32,888 bases of DNA from Pseudomonas sp. S30 (GTDB lineage: Bacteria; Pseudomonadota; Gammaproteobacteria; Pseudomonadales; Pseudomonadaceae). Shown piece by piece: positions 28,701 to 32,888 of this stretch (positions are counted from its first letter, which is position 1; every line of letters starts with the position of its first letter). The notes under the pieces are model-generated. The model did not search any database. It was not told the origin of the DNA and saw only the letters and a list, made by a program, of their open reading frames with translations. Location: assembly GCF_016518545.1 (NCBI RefSeq), contig NZ_JACVTO010000033.1:1-32888 (forward strand). Reading direction: 5' to 3'. A program made the translations under genes and the position numbers.

Positions 28701-30282
28701 CTTGATGGTGACCCAGGGGGAGCTGGCGATTCGTGCCGCTGGCAAAGTAAATATCGATATCAAGCAAGTTGACCAAAATACGGTTAGCCAAACCATCGAT
28801 GCTATGGTTCAAGCAGAACCTCAGCTGGCGTGGATCAAGCAGGCTGAAGCCAGCGGACAGGTAGATTGGCGAGTTGTAAAAGAAATTCACGATAGCTGGG
28901 ACTACAAAAATTCAGGCCTGGGAGCAGCACCCGCCCTAATTATTTCGATTGTCGCCAGCGTCTATCTCGGTCCTCTTGCCGGTGCCATGGCCAGTAACTT
29001 TGCGGTCGGTACAATAAACGGTGGCGGAGACATTGGAGCTGGCCTGAAAGCGGCAACCAGTGAAAAGGCCATCAAGGGATATGCTACGCAAATGCTTACA
29101 AGTGGAATTTTGAGCGGAATAGATACGGCAGTGGCGGGTTGGAACCCTGATGGTCCGTTGGTCCTGAGTGCTAATGGCATCAATAATCCAGGGTTTAGCT
29201 CTGGTATGTTGGATTGGAACTCGGTCAGCCAGAACATTCTTCGTAGCAGCACACATGCGTTTGTCGCTGGCAGTGTGAACACCGCGATAAACGGAGGTAG
29301 CCTAAAAGATAACCTAGCGGCTGCTGCTGTATCAGAAGGGCTGGATCTGGCGGCTGCGTTCGGCAATAAACAGATCGGTGACTTGGCTGATTACCTTAAG
29401 GTCAGTCCTGGGTCTGCACAGAAAATCTTCATGCACGCAGTCCTGGGCGGTGCGCTGTCATCCGCCAAGGGCGGAGACTTCAAAGCAGGGGCATTGGCAG
29501 GAGCTGCGGCGCAAGGGCTGACGGCAGTGACGAGCGAAAGCCTGGGTAAGTATTTGGACTCACGGTTCGCCAACGATGACCAGTTCAAGGTGGCGACCGC
29601 CCAGGTTATCGGTGTATTGGCGGGAGCACTGGGGAACGGGAGTCCCGAGACCGGCAGTTGGGTGGCCGGAAACTCGCAGCGCTACAATGAATTTTTACAT
29701 CCAGGGGGAAGCTGGGGGGCGGAAGCTGCTAGCTTGGGGACATCTATGGTTGAACAAGGCAAAACACCCAACGAGATCTCTGAGGCGTTCCGGTCGTTGG
29801 CTAGGAGCGACGGATATAAAGGCGATCTGCATGATTATGTTGCTGGATGGGTGTACGTGCCAGGTATGTTGACGCCTTTTGTGGCGCCCGCCACAGGGAT
29901 TGCAGGCATGGCAGGAGGGGCTGCGATCGCTGGCGGTGCCAATGTGTCTTATCAGTTGTCAACGGATAAGCCGTTTAGTTATGTGGATGCCGCTATTGCA
30001 ACCACTGTAGGCGGGGCCTCTCAAGGTCGCGGAGCCGCGTTCACTATTGGCGCAGGTGCAGGAGGAGCGTTTTTGGGGAGCTTGATCAAAGGGGAAAATC
30101 CAATTTATCCAGTTTTAGGTGCTGCCATCGGCGGTGCAGTGGGCCTAAAGGCTGGACAGGTTGTAAGCGATAAATTAAAACCGTATGCCGGAAAGCATTC
30201 TGAGGCAATAGGTGCCTCGGTGGCTTCTCAGGCCTCCGAAATCATAGGTGGTGGATTAGGGGCATTGGGAGATAGTAAATGA
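13729..30282 (+). CDS. cdiA: Giant TpsA exoprotein, filamentous haemagglutinin / CdiA-like, 5517 residues
   Basis: This is a secreted cell-surface filament, probably a contact-dependent inhibition effector carrier. A long signal peptide (cleavage near VQA/EG, residue 48) lacks the usual ESPR sequence. The TPS secretion domain spans about 49-290, with ANPYGISCNGCGF at 155-167 and a Cys pair C162/C165. A beta-helical shaft of haemagglutinin repeats (many LDN, GGxI/L and ISS turns) runs to about 3930 and contains two higher-order arrays. Further on are C3974/C3983, a low-complexity Ala/Thr/Val/Pro linker at about 4217-4468, the CdiA-type segment KYLIETNPVLTELKQFMSSDYLL from 4470, and a second repeat block of AGRDL-type units. 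The variable C-terminal region begins near residue 4971. GAGG Shine-Dalgarno lies eight bases before the ATG. The stop overlaps the next gene. A pure adhesin role is the alternative; the variable tip, small overlapping gene and orphan cassette favour CDI. Confidence 0.9.
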   Translation: MDVHQLALLARQPGAALIERPSFWGLPKRGIALILVNALFWQPLLVQAEGIVVSGTNTSLSQAGNGVPVVNIAAPNASGLSHNQYQQFNVDSQGVILNNSTHQTQSTQLGGIIVGNSNLRGTAASTILNEVVGANASQLKGYTEVAGQAARVIVANPYGISCNGCGFINTPQVTLTTGKPVLDASGQLQRFNVQGGSLSIDGVGLNAENVDQFDIITRSARINAELHAKRLNVIVGRNDVDAQTLDATALPDDGSAKPELALDSSALGGMYAGAIRLVGTEAGVGVRLAGNMAASGGDIQIDANGHLNMAQTAASGAVAVKADSAEVNGPVYAGTSVGITTANDLIARQNVAARDALSLSAGGQLDNSAVIEAGVNADHSRNGSGDVTLSANGLTNTGSITASRALQATVAQTLNNQGATLNGQSGTRIVAGSVDNRQSGRILSQGGAVDITASQVLNSHSGLIGSNGNLTLAAGALNNSQHGKLSSSSGLSARISGQLLNQLGLVSASGDLLLNAANLDNRSAEISSLGSLTSTVGQFDNSEQGRLLANGTLQLTSDHLKNQSGSVAGQQGVQLNLGQLTNTGNGSVYGRNGLNLALGGALNNDQGVLRSDGTLEVRAASLSNTAGSVTSAGTASFGVNGAVVNQGGQILSDAGLTLSSASLDNSRSGRVAGNGLMLTTGTLDNHQGGRLTSTGALQLTAGQVDNSVAGRIASAMALTAVVTGLNQTNDGRLYSNGDVSLDMNHGLLNNQGGLINAPGQLLLKNLQAVDNRSGKISSANGFAVTATSLDNTEGSIASDQALVVHIDQLLSNLRGRVSATGVDLTAGSLNNQGGEISSLATLTANVGQFDNREKGRLLANGALLLTADNLANQNGIVSGQQGVQLKLGQLDNSDNGSLYAKGALAVTLGGVLLNDQGVVRSDGAMSLEAASLANTHGSVTSAGIGVLGVSGGVVNQGGQIVSDAQLTLTSDNLDNSHGGRIAGQGVVLSTGAFDNQQGGNLSSTGAMSLTAGQVDNSVAGRIASAMALTAVVTGLNQTNDGRLYSNGDVSLDMRHGLLNNQGGQITAPGQLLLNNLNVVDNQRGRISSANGFTLAATSLDNTDGALVSDRALSVRIGQWLNNQRGQISATGVNLSAATLDNRLGELSSLGGLSADIGQFDNREKGRLLANGALLLTASGLNNLNGIVSGQQDVQLTLGQLTNTTGGSVYAKDALGLTVSGALTNDQGVLHSDGSLTASAASLANRAGTVSSAGVASIRIEDGIVNQSGQILGDAHLTLGSASLDNSQGGRIAGDGLLLTTGAFDNHKDGRLSSTGALQLNAGLVDNSDAGRIASAMALTATVTGLDQSNDGRLYGNGDVSLDLSHGVLNNQGGVINAPGQLLLNNLNLVNNQRGEISSTHDFTLAATSLDNTEGSLLGSRSLAVRIERMLTNLRGKISADGVNLSAATLDNRNAELSSLGALSANLGEFDNSGKGRLIANGTLLLTANTLNNQGGVVSGQQDVQLDLGQASNTGAGSVYAKSRLGLTLTGALNNDQGVLRSDGTLELNAASLANTGGSITSAGGAALTSDAAVVNRGGQILSDATLALTSASLDNSQSGRIASQGLRLHTGTFDNHQDGRLTSTGTLELNAGLVDNSDAGRIASAMALTAVVTGLNQTNGGRFYGNGDVSLDLSNGLLTNQNGSIAAPGRLLLKNLASVDNHSGEISSANGFTLAAGSLDNTGGRVVSDKALIVRVDQLLTNLRGRISASGVELSAATLDNRNAELSSLGNLTATVGQFDNSSKGRLLANGTLLLTADKLDNQSAGVVSGQQSVRLDLGQLTNSGSGNVYGKNGLSLAVRGALDNRQGKVRSAGTLDVRAASLANTAGSITSSGVSGLTVDDAVVNRGGQILSDASLTLTSASLDNSQNGRIAGKGVTLATGAFDNQQGGHLTSTGTLNINAGQVDNSDAGHLASAMTLTAVVTGLDQRNGGRLYGNGDVSLDLGKGALNNQGGLITAPGLLLLKNLASVDNHSGEISSADGFSLAAASLDNTDGSLLSDKALVVTVDKLLTNLRGRVSAKGVNLAAGELNNDSGSVSSEADLLLTVAGNLSNQNGELTSAGNTTLSALSLGNANGQVMADRFLKLSITDAIDNQAGTLGAGKDADIRAASLDNRQAGALVTDGQLDLTLTGALDNRASGSLQAKGPINLTSQALDNRDGRIAAQNLLMIRSASLDNRSGAIRAEKGLQLFVDALDNSQTGLGATSKGLINSNAGLELVGTRLDNQNGLLNAAGLMQLQLDSAFNGNGRIASQADMVASIANLTQQGGELVAQGALALTGSTLDNRAGGLVGSTKALKIDVDDIDNKAGELSSQIDVDITANRLDNSDGGKALAGTALGLAVTQIINRNNGLLFGHTLRLDGARLDNAGGKLASQQDLNISLSDALDNSGGLLSSESALTVSAASLQNDSGSLSSADALNVTTVGALSNQAGAITTDAALTLSSASLDNSQSGKLSGKGATQVTTGTFDNSQGGRLTSSDTLQLIAGRVINQNAGRIASALALTASVTGLDQQAGELFSNTSLTLDLNNGQLNNQGGLINAPGVLLLEHLDGVANQNGEISSAQALGLSASSLDNSGGKLLSSQTLTLVVDQLLSNVKGTISGAALSLDSDSLDNTEGMVSSRADLNVRLNAALSNAKGTLIGDGNVNLSAATADNRLGQLASKRNLDARIGNLQQQNGQMLAQGTLTLHGDTLDNREHGFIGASEALVVNVTRLDNRGGELSSQDTMTLDGQQLDNSDKGRILAQTGLNLNFAQTLNRTDGLLSSQAGVRLIGSTLDNTAGALSALGALDINLSAALDNSQGLISGEDILTVKAGSLTNTAGNVSSAGSLVIDSTGAIGNQGGKLVTDGALDLNSASLDNSRLGTISGKGSLTLRTGDFDNSQNGRVSSADRLHLTSAQLNNSGGSIGSDQALTASVSRLSQQGGKLFSNTSLSLDLNNGQMDNQGGLINAPGALVLNNVNEVLNQNGEISSAQAFTLNAQRLDNSGGKLLSNQLLTLRIARALNNVKGMIAAAGIDAAVDTLDNTSGTLTSRNDLGLTVNGMLTNRDSGLVSATQALRVGAASLDNQSGQVLGGTSLTLGAGSIGNTAKGLINSSGTLDLTASSLDSGNGGEVSAAHDMTLVLNALTLNGGRLMSQAGLSIDMAGHDLDNRGGLITADGSLRFIGLRDLNNQSGEVSSAQRFTLSGRTLDNTHGKLISSDVLTVSASSLLNQNGLVSGWQDLNVTGGRLDNRNNGTLSSRSGGLVANLTGELLNGGNGALVSQNAMSLSADSLDNRGGILSSGGGQTLTVAGLLNNSQNGLIDSGAGLLVKAGALNNAAGNLAAQQDLSFEASSLDNSAGNLSSRGTLTLDLLGGLSNASGKLASGGNLLLRRSAAIENQAGQLISQGQMTLNTSGQLDNRHRGTVAASDTLTVAASGSVLNDADGLIYSQDADARVQAASLSNMSGTVQARGALGVDVASVVDNQNGRIIAQGGDLHLSAANLYNQGGVLSSLQGAFTANVTGVLKNGYDTNRQGGVIQAQRLDLTALGGFDNYGGRVSARAGEALITTAGFDNRNGGLYAKGLVRVTGANLDNSGDNDGQIAGGQVELNLSGVLNNRLGIIESDSTLAITAASLDNQTGQLRALGSGGTTNFQIGNLFDNRNGTLESANSDLVLNAGGFANGGGSLLHVGNGTFDISTANLTHAGGSIVTRGGLTLSADSLTNETVIQAGRLTLNVNHFSQTASGQLLASTSLVGTGGNWTNEGVIASDGSLSLDLGGTYGGNGRLSSLGTLGLSAAQVNLDGASTIAGGGDTSVSVAGQLSNLGRLTSATRLTVNAGTITNKGTLGSGQALTLTTGSLVNDHGLIFSGSDMGLRVGSLNNSYANIYSLGNLSIDRDGQGGLADSIVNSSASIQSDGSMSLAASTIQNIRAILTTSKGGIYTAKIVEGACNREFYRNDCGPPKANHVWDITQREKLEVTAASEASGIIAGGNLKIDGGDLFNQSSTIVTSGNLTATLNNLNNTGVEAGDTETVRSFRSARTRNAGFWINAARNFTDQYWLTSSGYDANNVGGLEAAMANFIATTETELPEYRKVTQLSTGDQSYAAVIQAGGAVSVNASNNIGNNVVRAGYSYVSGGSRTDTHATGTQFSTRITVNQQLPPDLAQQQVNPLSLPGFSLPTGQNGLFRLSKQNGTAAAVAQHVDLPQSWTMGSAAVSVAQRDRTVSDAKASTIQIDSVRQIANATRELAAVTRQSAGVSARATVFDTSAPGAAPVDGRVLPGHTSEGAGVTSVDSVTGIATGNQGSDMSLPVQNEGSTSGVPAVTAISSGGSTAENAGRVQGTQVNQAGQVVKDTQGSLASAINQATPGARAGTTDAVTPVVVSAQGAQVVAPSHTPVATQVEPPVTAGSTPVAQAEAITPVVSAAAQTITRVEGLPSSDFVSKPQKYLIETNPVLTELKQFMSSDYLLAGLGYDPDVSAKRLGDGLYEQRLVQQAVVARTGQAFIDGQTSNEAQFKYLMNNAIASKQQLNLAVGVSLTSQQVAALTHDIVWLEEHEVNGEKVLVPVLYLAHANNRLGPTGALIAGSDVSLIAGQNLDNVGTLRAANNLSASAGNDLVNGGLIEAGNRLDLLAGNNLINKAGGIIAGRDVTLTAVRGDVINERTVTRHQSAAGDATWRSDFADSAARIEAANDLSLQAGRDVKTTGGVLQAGRDLSLAAGRDVVIDSAQAQDGQTRGVNLSQSNITQLASTVTAGRDLTAQAGRNIDVIASSIDSKRDITMAATENLTLSSAADEQHFYGKSKNVTEQQDHVSQVAANLNAGGRVALQAGQNLAVISSRITAGKEAYLVAGDNLDLLAAQDSDYSLYDMKKKGGFGAKKTQRDEVTDVKHISSEIITGGDLLLSSGGDQTYQVAKLESGKDLTIESGGGITFEGVKDLHQESHEKSKSDLAWNSAKGKGSTDETLRQTLMVTQGELAIRAAGKVNIDIKQVDQNTVSQTIDAMVQAEPQLAWIKQAEASGQVDWRVVKEIHDSWDYKNSGLGAAPALIISIVASVYLGPLAGAMASNFAVGTINGGGDIGAGLKAATSEKAIKGYATQMLTSGILSGIDTAVAGWNPDGPLVLSANGINNPGFSSGMLDWNSVSQNILRSSTHAFVAGSVNTAINGGSLKDNLAAAAVSEGLDLAAAFGNKQIGDLADYLKVSPGSAQKIFMHAVLGGALSSAKGGDFKAGALAGAAAQGLTAVTSESLGKYLDSRFANDDQFKVATAQVIGVLAGALGNGSPETGSWVAGNSQRYNEFLHPGGSWGAEAASLGTSMVEQGKTPNEISEAFRSLARSDGYKGDLHDYVAGWVYVPGMLTPFVAPATGIAGMAGGAAIAGGANVSYQLSTDKPFSYVDAAIATTVGGASQGRGAAFTIGAGAGGAFLGSLIKGENPIYPVLGAAIGGAVGLKAGQVVSDKLKPYAGKHSEAIGASVASQASEIIGGGLGALGDSK
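15200..19990 (+). repeat. Higher-order tandem repeat, about five copies of a 930-bp unit in the TpsA shaft
   Basis: The landmark G(Q/E)FDN recurs at 15337, 16267, 17197, 18127 and 19057, spaced exactly 930 bp (310 residues) four times. A second landmark, the SLDL/SLDM segment, recurs at 17809, 18739 and 19672; the last spacing is 933, explained by one extra codon (NQSAGVVSG). Each unit contains about a dozen short beta-helix turns in the same order. Stretches such as IASAMALTAVVTGLNQTN are nearly identical between units. Homology fades before about 15200 and after about 19990. Confidence 0.9.
20600..22960 (+). repeat. Second higher-order repeat, about two copies of a 1233-1236-bp unit
   Basis: Three landmark pairs are offset consistently: QQGGELVAQG/QQNGQMLAQG near 20635 and 21868 (1233 bp), ALDNS at 21001 and 22237 (1236 bp), and LDLNNGQ at 21421 and 22654 (1233 bp). 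The 3-bp drift is a single codon gained or lost. The unit is about 411 residues and more diverged than the 930-bp array upstream. Confidence 0.75.
27598..28640 (+). repeat. 1043-bp direct repeat, copy A (inside the TpsA gene)
   Basis: This segment encodes the AGRDL-type repeat block. It aligns base for base with 31044-32086 at a constant offset of 3446. By eye I count 25 mismatches and no indels, about 97.6% identity. Identity starts at GGC 27598 and stops abruptly within the codon at 28641, where the two tips become unlike at the DNA level although still related in protein for about 120 residues. Confidence 0.93.
28641..30279 (+). other. Variable C-terminal tip of the TpsA/CdiA protein (candidate toxin region)
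   Basis: Residues about 4971-5517. First comes a DUF637-like pretoxin segment (TLRQTLMVTQGELAIRAAG, then NSGLG at 5061-5065). It is followed by hydrophobic GA-rich stretches and the segment SWVAGNSQRYNEFLH at 5310-5324, which occupies the place where other family members have a delimiter before the toxin. The last 190 residues carry no nuclease signature I recognise. They are rich in small-residue hydrophobic runs: GIAGMAGGAAIAGGA, GAGAGGAFLGSLI, AAIGGAVGL, IIGGGLGALG. There is no VENN motif. GC content is clearly lower than upstream. A membrane-inserting toxin is inferred from the glycine-zipper character and the membrane nature of the overlapping small protein; an unrecognised enzymatic fold is possible. 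Confidence 0.6.
30267..30271 (+). promoter_or_regulatory. Ribosome binding site of the small membrane protein gene
   Basis: GGGAG lies seven bases before the ATG at 30279, inside the end of the TpsA gene, and supports the overlapping ATGA start. Confidence 0.55.
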
Positions 30283-30524
30283 TCAAACCTAAATCGAGGT
30301 TTCAAGCTTATGCATTGCTATTTATATATTTAGTTTCCTTGTTTTTTGTTACGGGTGTAATGGCAAAGTTTTTATTGGCTGCGATTGTGTATTATGAATA
30401 TGGTGCTTGGAGTTTTGGCTGGGGCGATGTTTTCGGAGTGTTTCCAGGGTTTCTGGCTTATGCTGTACCTGTCTGGCTCGGTATATGTCTTGCGTCATAT
30501 TTCAAATGGGGTAGTGGTGAATGA
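30279..30524 (+). CDS. Small two-helix membrane protein, likely immunity protein (CdiI-like)
   Basis: The product is 81 residues and I do not recognise its family. It has a basic N-terminus (MIKPKSR), a hydrophobic helix at about 10-39 with a short break near 29-31, a polar/aromatic loop YEYGAWSFGWGD at 39-50, and a second helix at about 51-74, ending FKWGSGE. The start overlaps the TpsA stop as ATGA with a good Shine-Dalgarno, which is the usual position of cdiI. The gene is strikingly AT-rich: the 60 bases from 30301 contain only 17 G or C, unlike the chromosome around it, suggesting recent acquisition together with the tip. An integral-membrane immunity protein would fit a toxin acting on the inner membrane. 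No enzymatic motif is visible. Reality as a gene is likely; its immunity role is inferred from position, size and topology. Confidence 0.75.
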   Translation: MIKPKSRFQAYALLFIYLVSLFFVTGVMAKFLLAAIVYYEYGAWSFGWGDVFGVFPGFLAYAVPVWLGICLASYFKWGSGE

Positions 30525-30680
30525 GTGTCCGGCCTGGCATGTAACCATCGGATGTATTTTTTAATCTGATCAATCACGAAAATAGAACGGGTAATGGTCG
30601 GTTTTATTTTCAAAAGAAATGCTCATGTGTCACTCCGGTGGTCTAAATGATGCTCTATCTTAGATAGCTTAGGCCTCAAG
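30525..30680. other. AT-rich spacer between the immunity gene and the orphan cassette
   Basis: This is about 156 bases of low GC. It holds a T-run near 30553-30560 without a convincing stem before it, and only tiny open frames (for example 18 codons from ATG 30596). I see no clear terminator, promoter or insertion-sequence end. Its composition matches the acquired tip, so it probably travelled with it. Confidence 0.5.
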
Positions 30681-31046
30681 GTGCCGGGCATAAATTACGC
30701 AGTCCTCGCCCGCACCGGCCAGCGCTTCCTCGCCGGCCAGACCACCGACGAAAAGCTGTTCAAGCACCTGATGGACAACGCCGTCGCCAGCCGCCAGACA
30801 CTGTACCTAGCCGTGGGCGTGGGCCTCACCGAGCAGGTCGCAGCCCTGACCCACGACATCGTCTGGCTGGAAAAGGCCGTGGTCAACGGCGAGGAAGTAC
30901 TGGTCCCGGTGCTCTACCTGCCGACGCCAATAACCGCTTGGCGCCGAACGGTGCGCTGATCGCCGGCAACGATATCGACCTGATCGCCTGGCAAAACCTC
31001 ACCAACGTCCGCACCTTGCGCGCCACCAACAACCTATCCGCCAGGC
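30681..31046 (+). pseudogene. Decayed fragment of a second TpsA/CdiA gene
   Basis: From about 30690 the translation parallels residues about 4520-4630 of the intact exoprotein: ARTGQRFLAGQTTDEKLFKH, AVGVGLTEQVAALTHDIVWL, VPVLYLP. It differs at many positions, so it comes from a paralogue rather than a recent copy. The frame breaks near 30920, where one base is missing relative to the intact gene (expected CTG GCC GAC, found CTG CCG AC). It continues in the shifted frame as NGALIAGNDIDLIAWQNLTN to about 31043. Frame-0 stops lie at 30957 and 30981. The GTG at 30681 has no ribosome binding site. There is no signal peptide or TPS domain, so the fragment cannot be secreted as it stands. Confidence 0.8.
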
Positions 31047-32888
31047 ACCTTGCGGGCAGCCAACAACCTCTCGGCTTCCGCTGGCAACGATCTGGTCAAC
31101 GGCGGCCTGATAGGGGCCGGCAACCGCCTGGACCTGCTGGCGGGCAACAATCTCATCAACAAGGCCGGCGGCATCATCGCCGGTCGCGATGTGACGCTCA
31201 CCGCCGTACGCGGCGATGTGATCAACGAGCGCACGGTCACCCGCCATCAAAGCGCCGCAGGCGACGCCATCTGGCGCAGCGATTTCGCCGACAGCGCAGC
31301 GCGCATTGAAGCCGCGAACGACCTGAGCCTGCAAGCCGGTCGTGATGTGAACACGACTGGCGGTGTGCTGCAGGCCGGTCGCGACCTGAGCCTGGCCGCC
31401 GGCCGCGACGTCGTCATCGACTCGGCCCAGGCCCAGGACGGCCAGACCCGCGGCGTGAACCTCAGCCAGTCCAATATCACCCAACTGGCCTCCACGGTGA
31501 CCGCCGGCCGCGACCTCACGGCCCAGGCGGGCCGCAACATCGACGTGATCGCCAGCAGCATCGACAGCAAGCGCGACATCACGATGGCCGCGACCGAAAA
31601 CCTTACCCTGTCCTCGGCGGCTGACGAGCAGCACTTCTACGGCAAGAGCAAGAACGTCACCGAGCAGCAAGACCACGTCAGCCAGGTGGCTGCGAACCTG
31701 AACGCCGATGGCCGCGTGGCCTTGCAGGCCGGGCAGAACCTTGCCGTGATATCCAGCCGCATCACCGCCGGGAAAGAGGCGTACCTGGTGGCCGGTGACA
31801 ACCTGAACCTTCTGGCGGCGCAGGACAGTGATTACTCGCTCTATGACATGAAGAAAAAAGGTGGCTTCGGCGCGAAGAAAACCCAGCGCGACGAAGTGAC
31901 CGATGTGAAACACATCAGCAGCGAGATCGTCACCGGGGGTGATCTGTTGCTGTCGAGCGGCGGGGAGCAGACGTATCAGGTGGCCAAGCTTGAGAGTGGC
32001 AGGGACCTGACGATCGAGAGTGGCGGGGGGATCACGTTCGAGGGTGTGAAGGATCTGCATCAGGAGAGTCACGAGAAGAGCAAGTCCAATGTTGGCTGGT
32101 TCAGCAGCAAGGGCAAGGGCAATACGGACGAGACGCTGCGTCAGAGTGAGTTGGTGGCGCAGGGCGATTTGCTCATCAAGGCCGCTGACGGGCTGAAGGT
32201 CGATATCAAACAGATCGATCAGCAGAGCGTTGCCCAGGTAGTCGACTCGATGGTCGAAGCCGACCCGAAACTGGCTTGGCTCAAGGACGTGCAAGCTCGC
32301 GGCGATGTCGACTGGCAGCAGGTGAAGGAGGTGCACGAATCCTTCAAATACAGCAACTCCGGTTTGGGTCCAGCGGCGCAGATCGTGATCGCGATCATCG
32401 TCACTTACCTGACAGCGGGTGCGGCGAGCGGCCTGGTCGCCAGTGGGGCCAGTGCGGCAGGCGCTTCGACTGCCGCTGCTACTGCGACCACCGCGGGCAG
32501 TGCATGGGCTGCAGGTACGGGAGCTTCCCTGGCCGGTGCTGGCTGGGCCAACGTGGCGGTGACGGGCAGCCTGACCAGTTTGGCCAGCGGCGCGGCGGTC
32601 AGCACGGTCAACAATCGAGGAAATCTCGGCCGTGTCGTCAAGGATACCTTCAGCAGCGACAGCTTGAAGGGTGCGGCGATTTCAGGCCTGGTTTCAGGCG
32701 TGACGGCGGGCTACATCGACTCCAGGTTCAAGGGCGCTGATGCCGCCTTCAGCAAGACCGCCGGCTTCGACCTCGGCACACTGCAAGGCGTAGGCGGCTT
32801 CGGACTGCGCGCGGGAGCCATCGGTGTAGCCTCCGGCGCGATCAAGACAGCGGTGGACGGCGGCAGCCTCAGCGACAACCTGCTCAAC
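30984..32888 (+). CDS. Orphan CdiA C-terminal cassette with DUF637-like domain, partial at window end
   Basis: An open frame runs from 30984 to the last base (635 codons, no stop seen), in the phase of the repeat. After the 1043-bp repeat it reads SKGKGNTDETLRQSELVAQG, then NSGLGPAAQIVIAIIVTYLT, GAASGLVASGASAAGAS, and VNNRGNLGRVVKDTFSS. This is the DUF637-type pretoxin region of many Pseudomonas CdiA proteins, more canonical than that of the intact gene. There is no secretion signal and no start with a ribosome binding site; the first in-frame ATG is at 31584, inside the repeat. I infer a silent cassette that could be expressed only after recombination into the intact gene. Its toxin tip and immunity gene would lie beyond the window. 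Calling it a pseudogene would be equally fair. Confidence 0.7.
31044..32086 (+). repeat. 1043-bp direct repeat, copy B (orphan cassette)
   Basis: This is the partner of 27598-28640, with 25 mismatches and no gaps by eye. Most differences are synonymous. It is fused to the decayed paralogue fragment at 31044. The ACCTTGCG motif occurs just before the junction at 31013 and again at 31047, a 34-base near-duplication. Confidence 0.93.

Noticed and set aside
30540..30565. Possible terminator after the small membrane protein gene
   Set aside because: A T-run is present, but the preceding bases form no stable stem that I can see.
30525..31046. Insertion sequence or transposon remnant between the locus and the orphan cassette
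   Set aside because: I found no transposase fragment, terminal inverted repeats or target-site duplication. The junction is explained by homologous TpsA fragments.
30999..32336. 445-codon minus-strand frame over the orphan cassette, similar to one at 27415-28890
   Set aside because: The two resemble each other only because the underlying DNA is the 1043-bp direct repeat; they are antisense shadows.

Overview
The window looks like chromosomal DNA of a fluorescent-type Pseudomonas. It is GC-rich with Pseudomonas-like codon use. It carries a recC-recB-recD operon and a yfiR-yfiN-yfiB cyclic-di-GMP module whose encoded proteins match the P. aeruginosa family in cysteine positions, domain order and gene order. 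All genes are on the + strand.

Layout. (1) 132-9354: recC, recB and recD, joined by ATGA stop/start overlaps, encode the three subunits of the RecBCD double-strand-break repair nuclease/helicase. (2) 9431-11775: yfiR (periplasmic repressor), yfiN (membrane diguanylate cyclase) and yfiB (outer-membrane lipoprotein) form a tight envelope-stress-to-c-di-GMP signalling operon. (3) 11974-30524: a two-partner-secretion locus. A TpsB/CdiB-type outer-membrane transporter is followed by a 5517-residue TpsA/CdiA-like filamentous exoprotein. An 81-residue two-helix membrane protein overlaps the exoprotein stop codon and is the likely immunity protein. (4) 30681-32888: a promoterless, start-less 'orphan' CdiA C-terminal cassette. 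It begins with a decayed fragment of a second TpsA, passes through a chimeric junction, and continues open to the window end.

The most interesting structure is a pair of 1043-bp direct repeats, 27598-28640 inside the exoprotein gene and 31044-32086 in the orphan cassette. I count 25 mismatches and no gaps (about 97.6% identity). The two copies are 3446 bp apart and in the same reading phase relative to the protein. Both diverge abruptly at the same base. One crossover between them would delete the present toxin tip and immunity gene and fuse the orphan tip in frame, a toxin-switching arrangement like that proposed for contact-dependent inhibition (CDI) loci. The present tip (28641-30279) and small immunity gene are visibly lower in GC than the surroundings. 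The tip is glycine-rich and hydrophobic and lacks a VENN motif, so a membrane-acting toxin with a membrane-embedded immunity protein is a reasonable hypothesis.

The exoprotein shaft also contains two nested higher-order tandem repeats: about five copies of a 930-bp (310-residue) unit, and about two copies of a 1233-1236-bp unit. The promoter region of the transporter gene has AATTGAC-type sites in inverted orientation resembling FleQ half-sites. Because these lie directly downstream of a diguanylate cyclase operon, c-di-GMP control of the exoprotein is worth testing.
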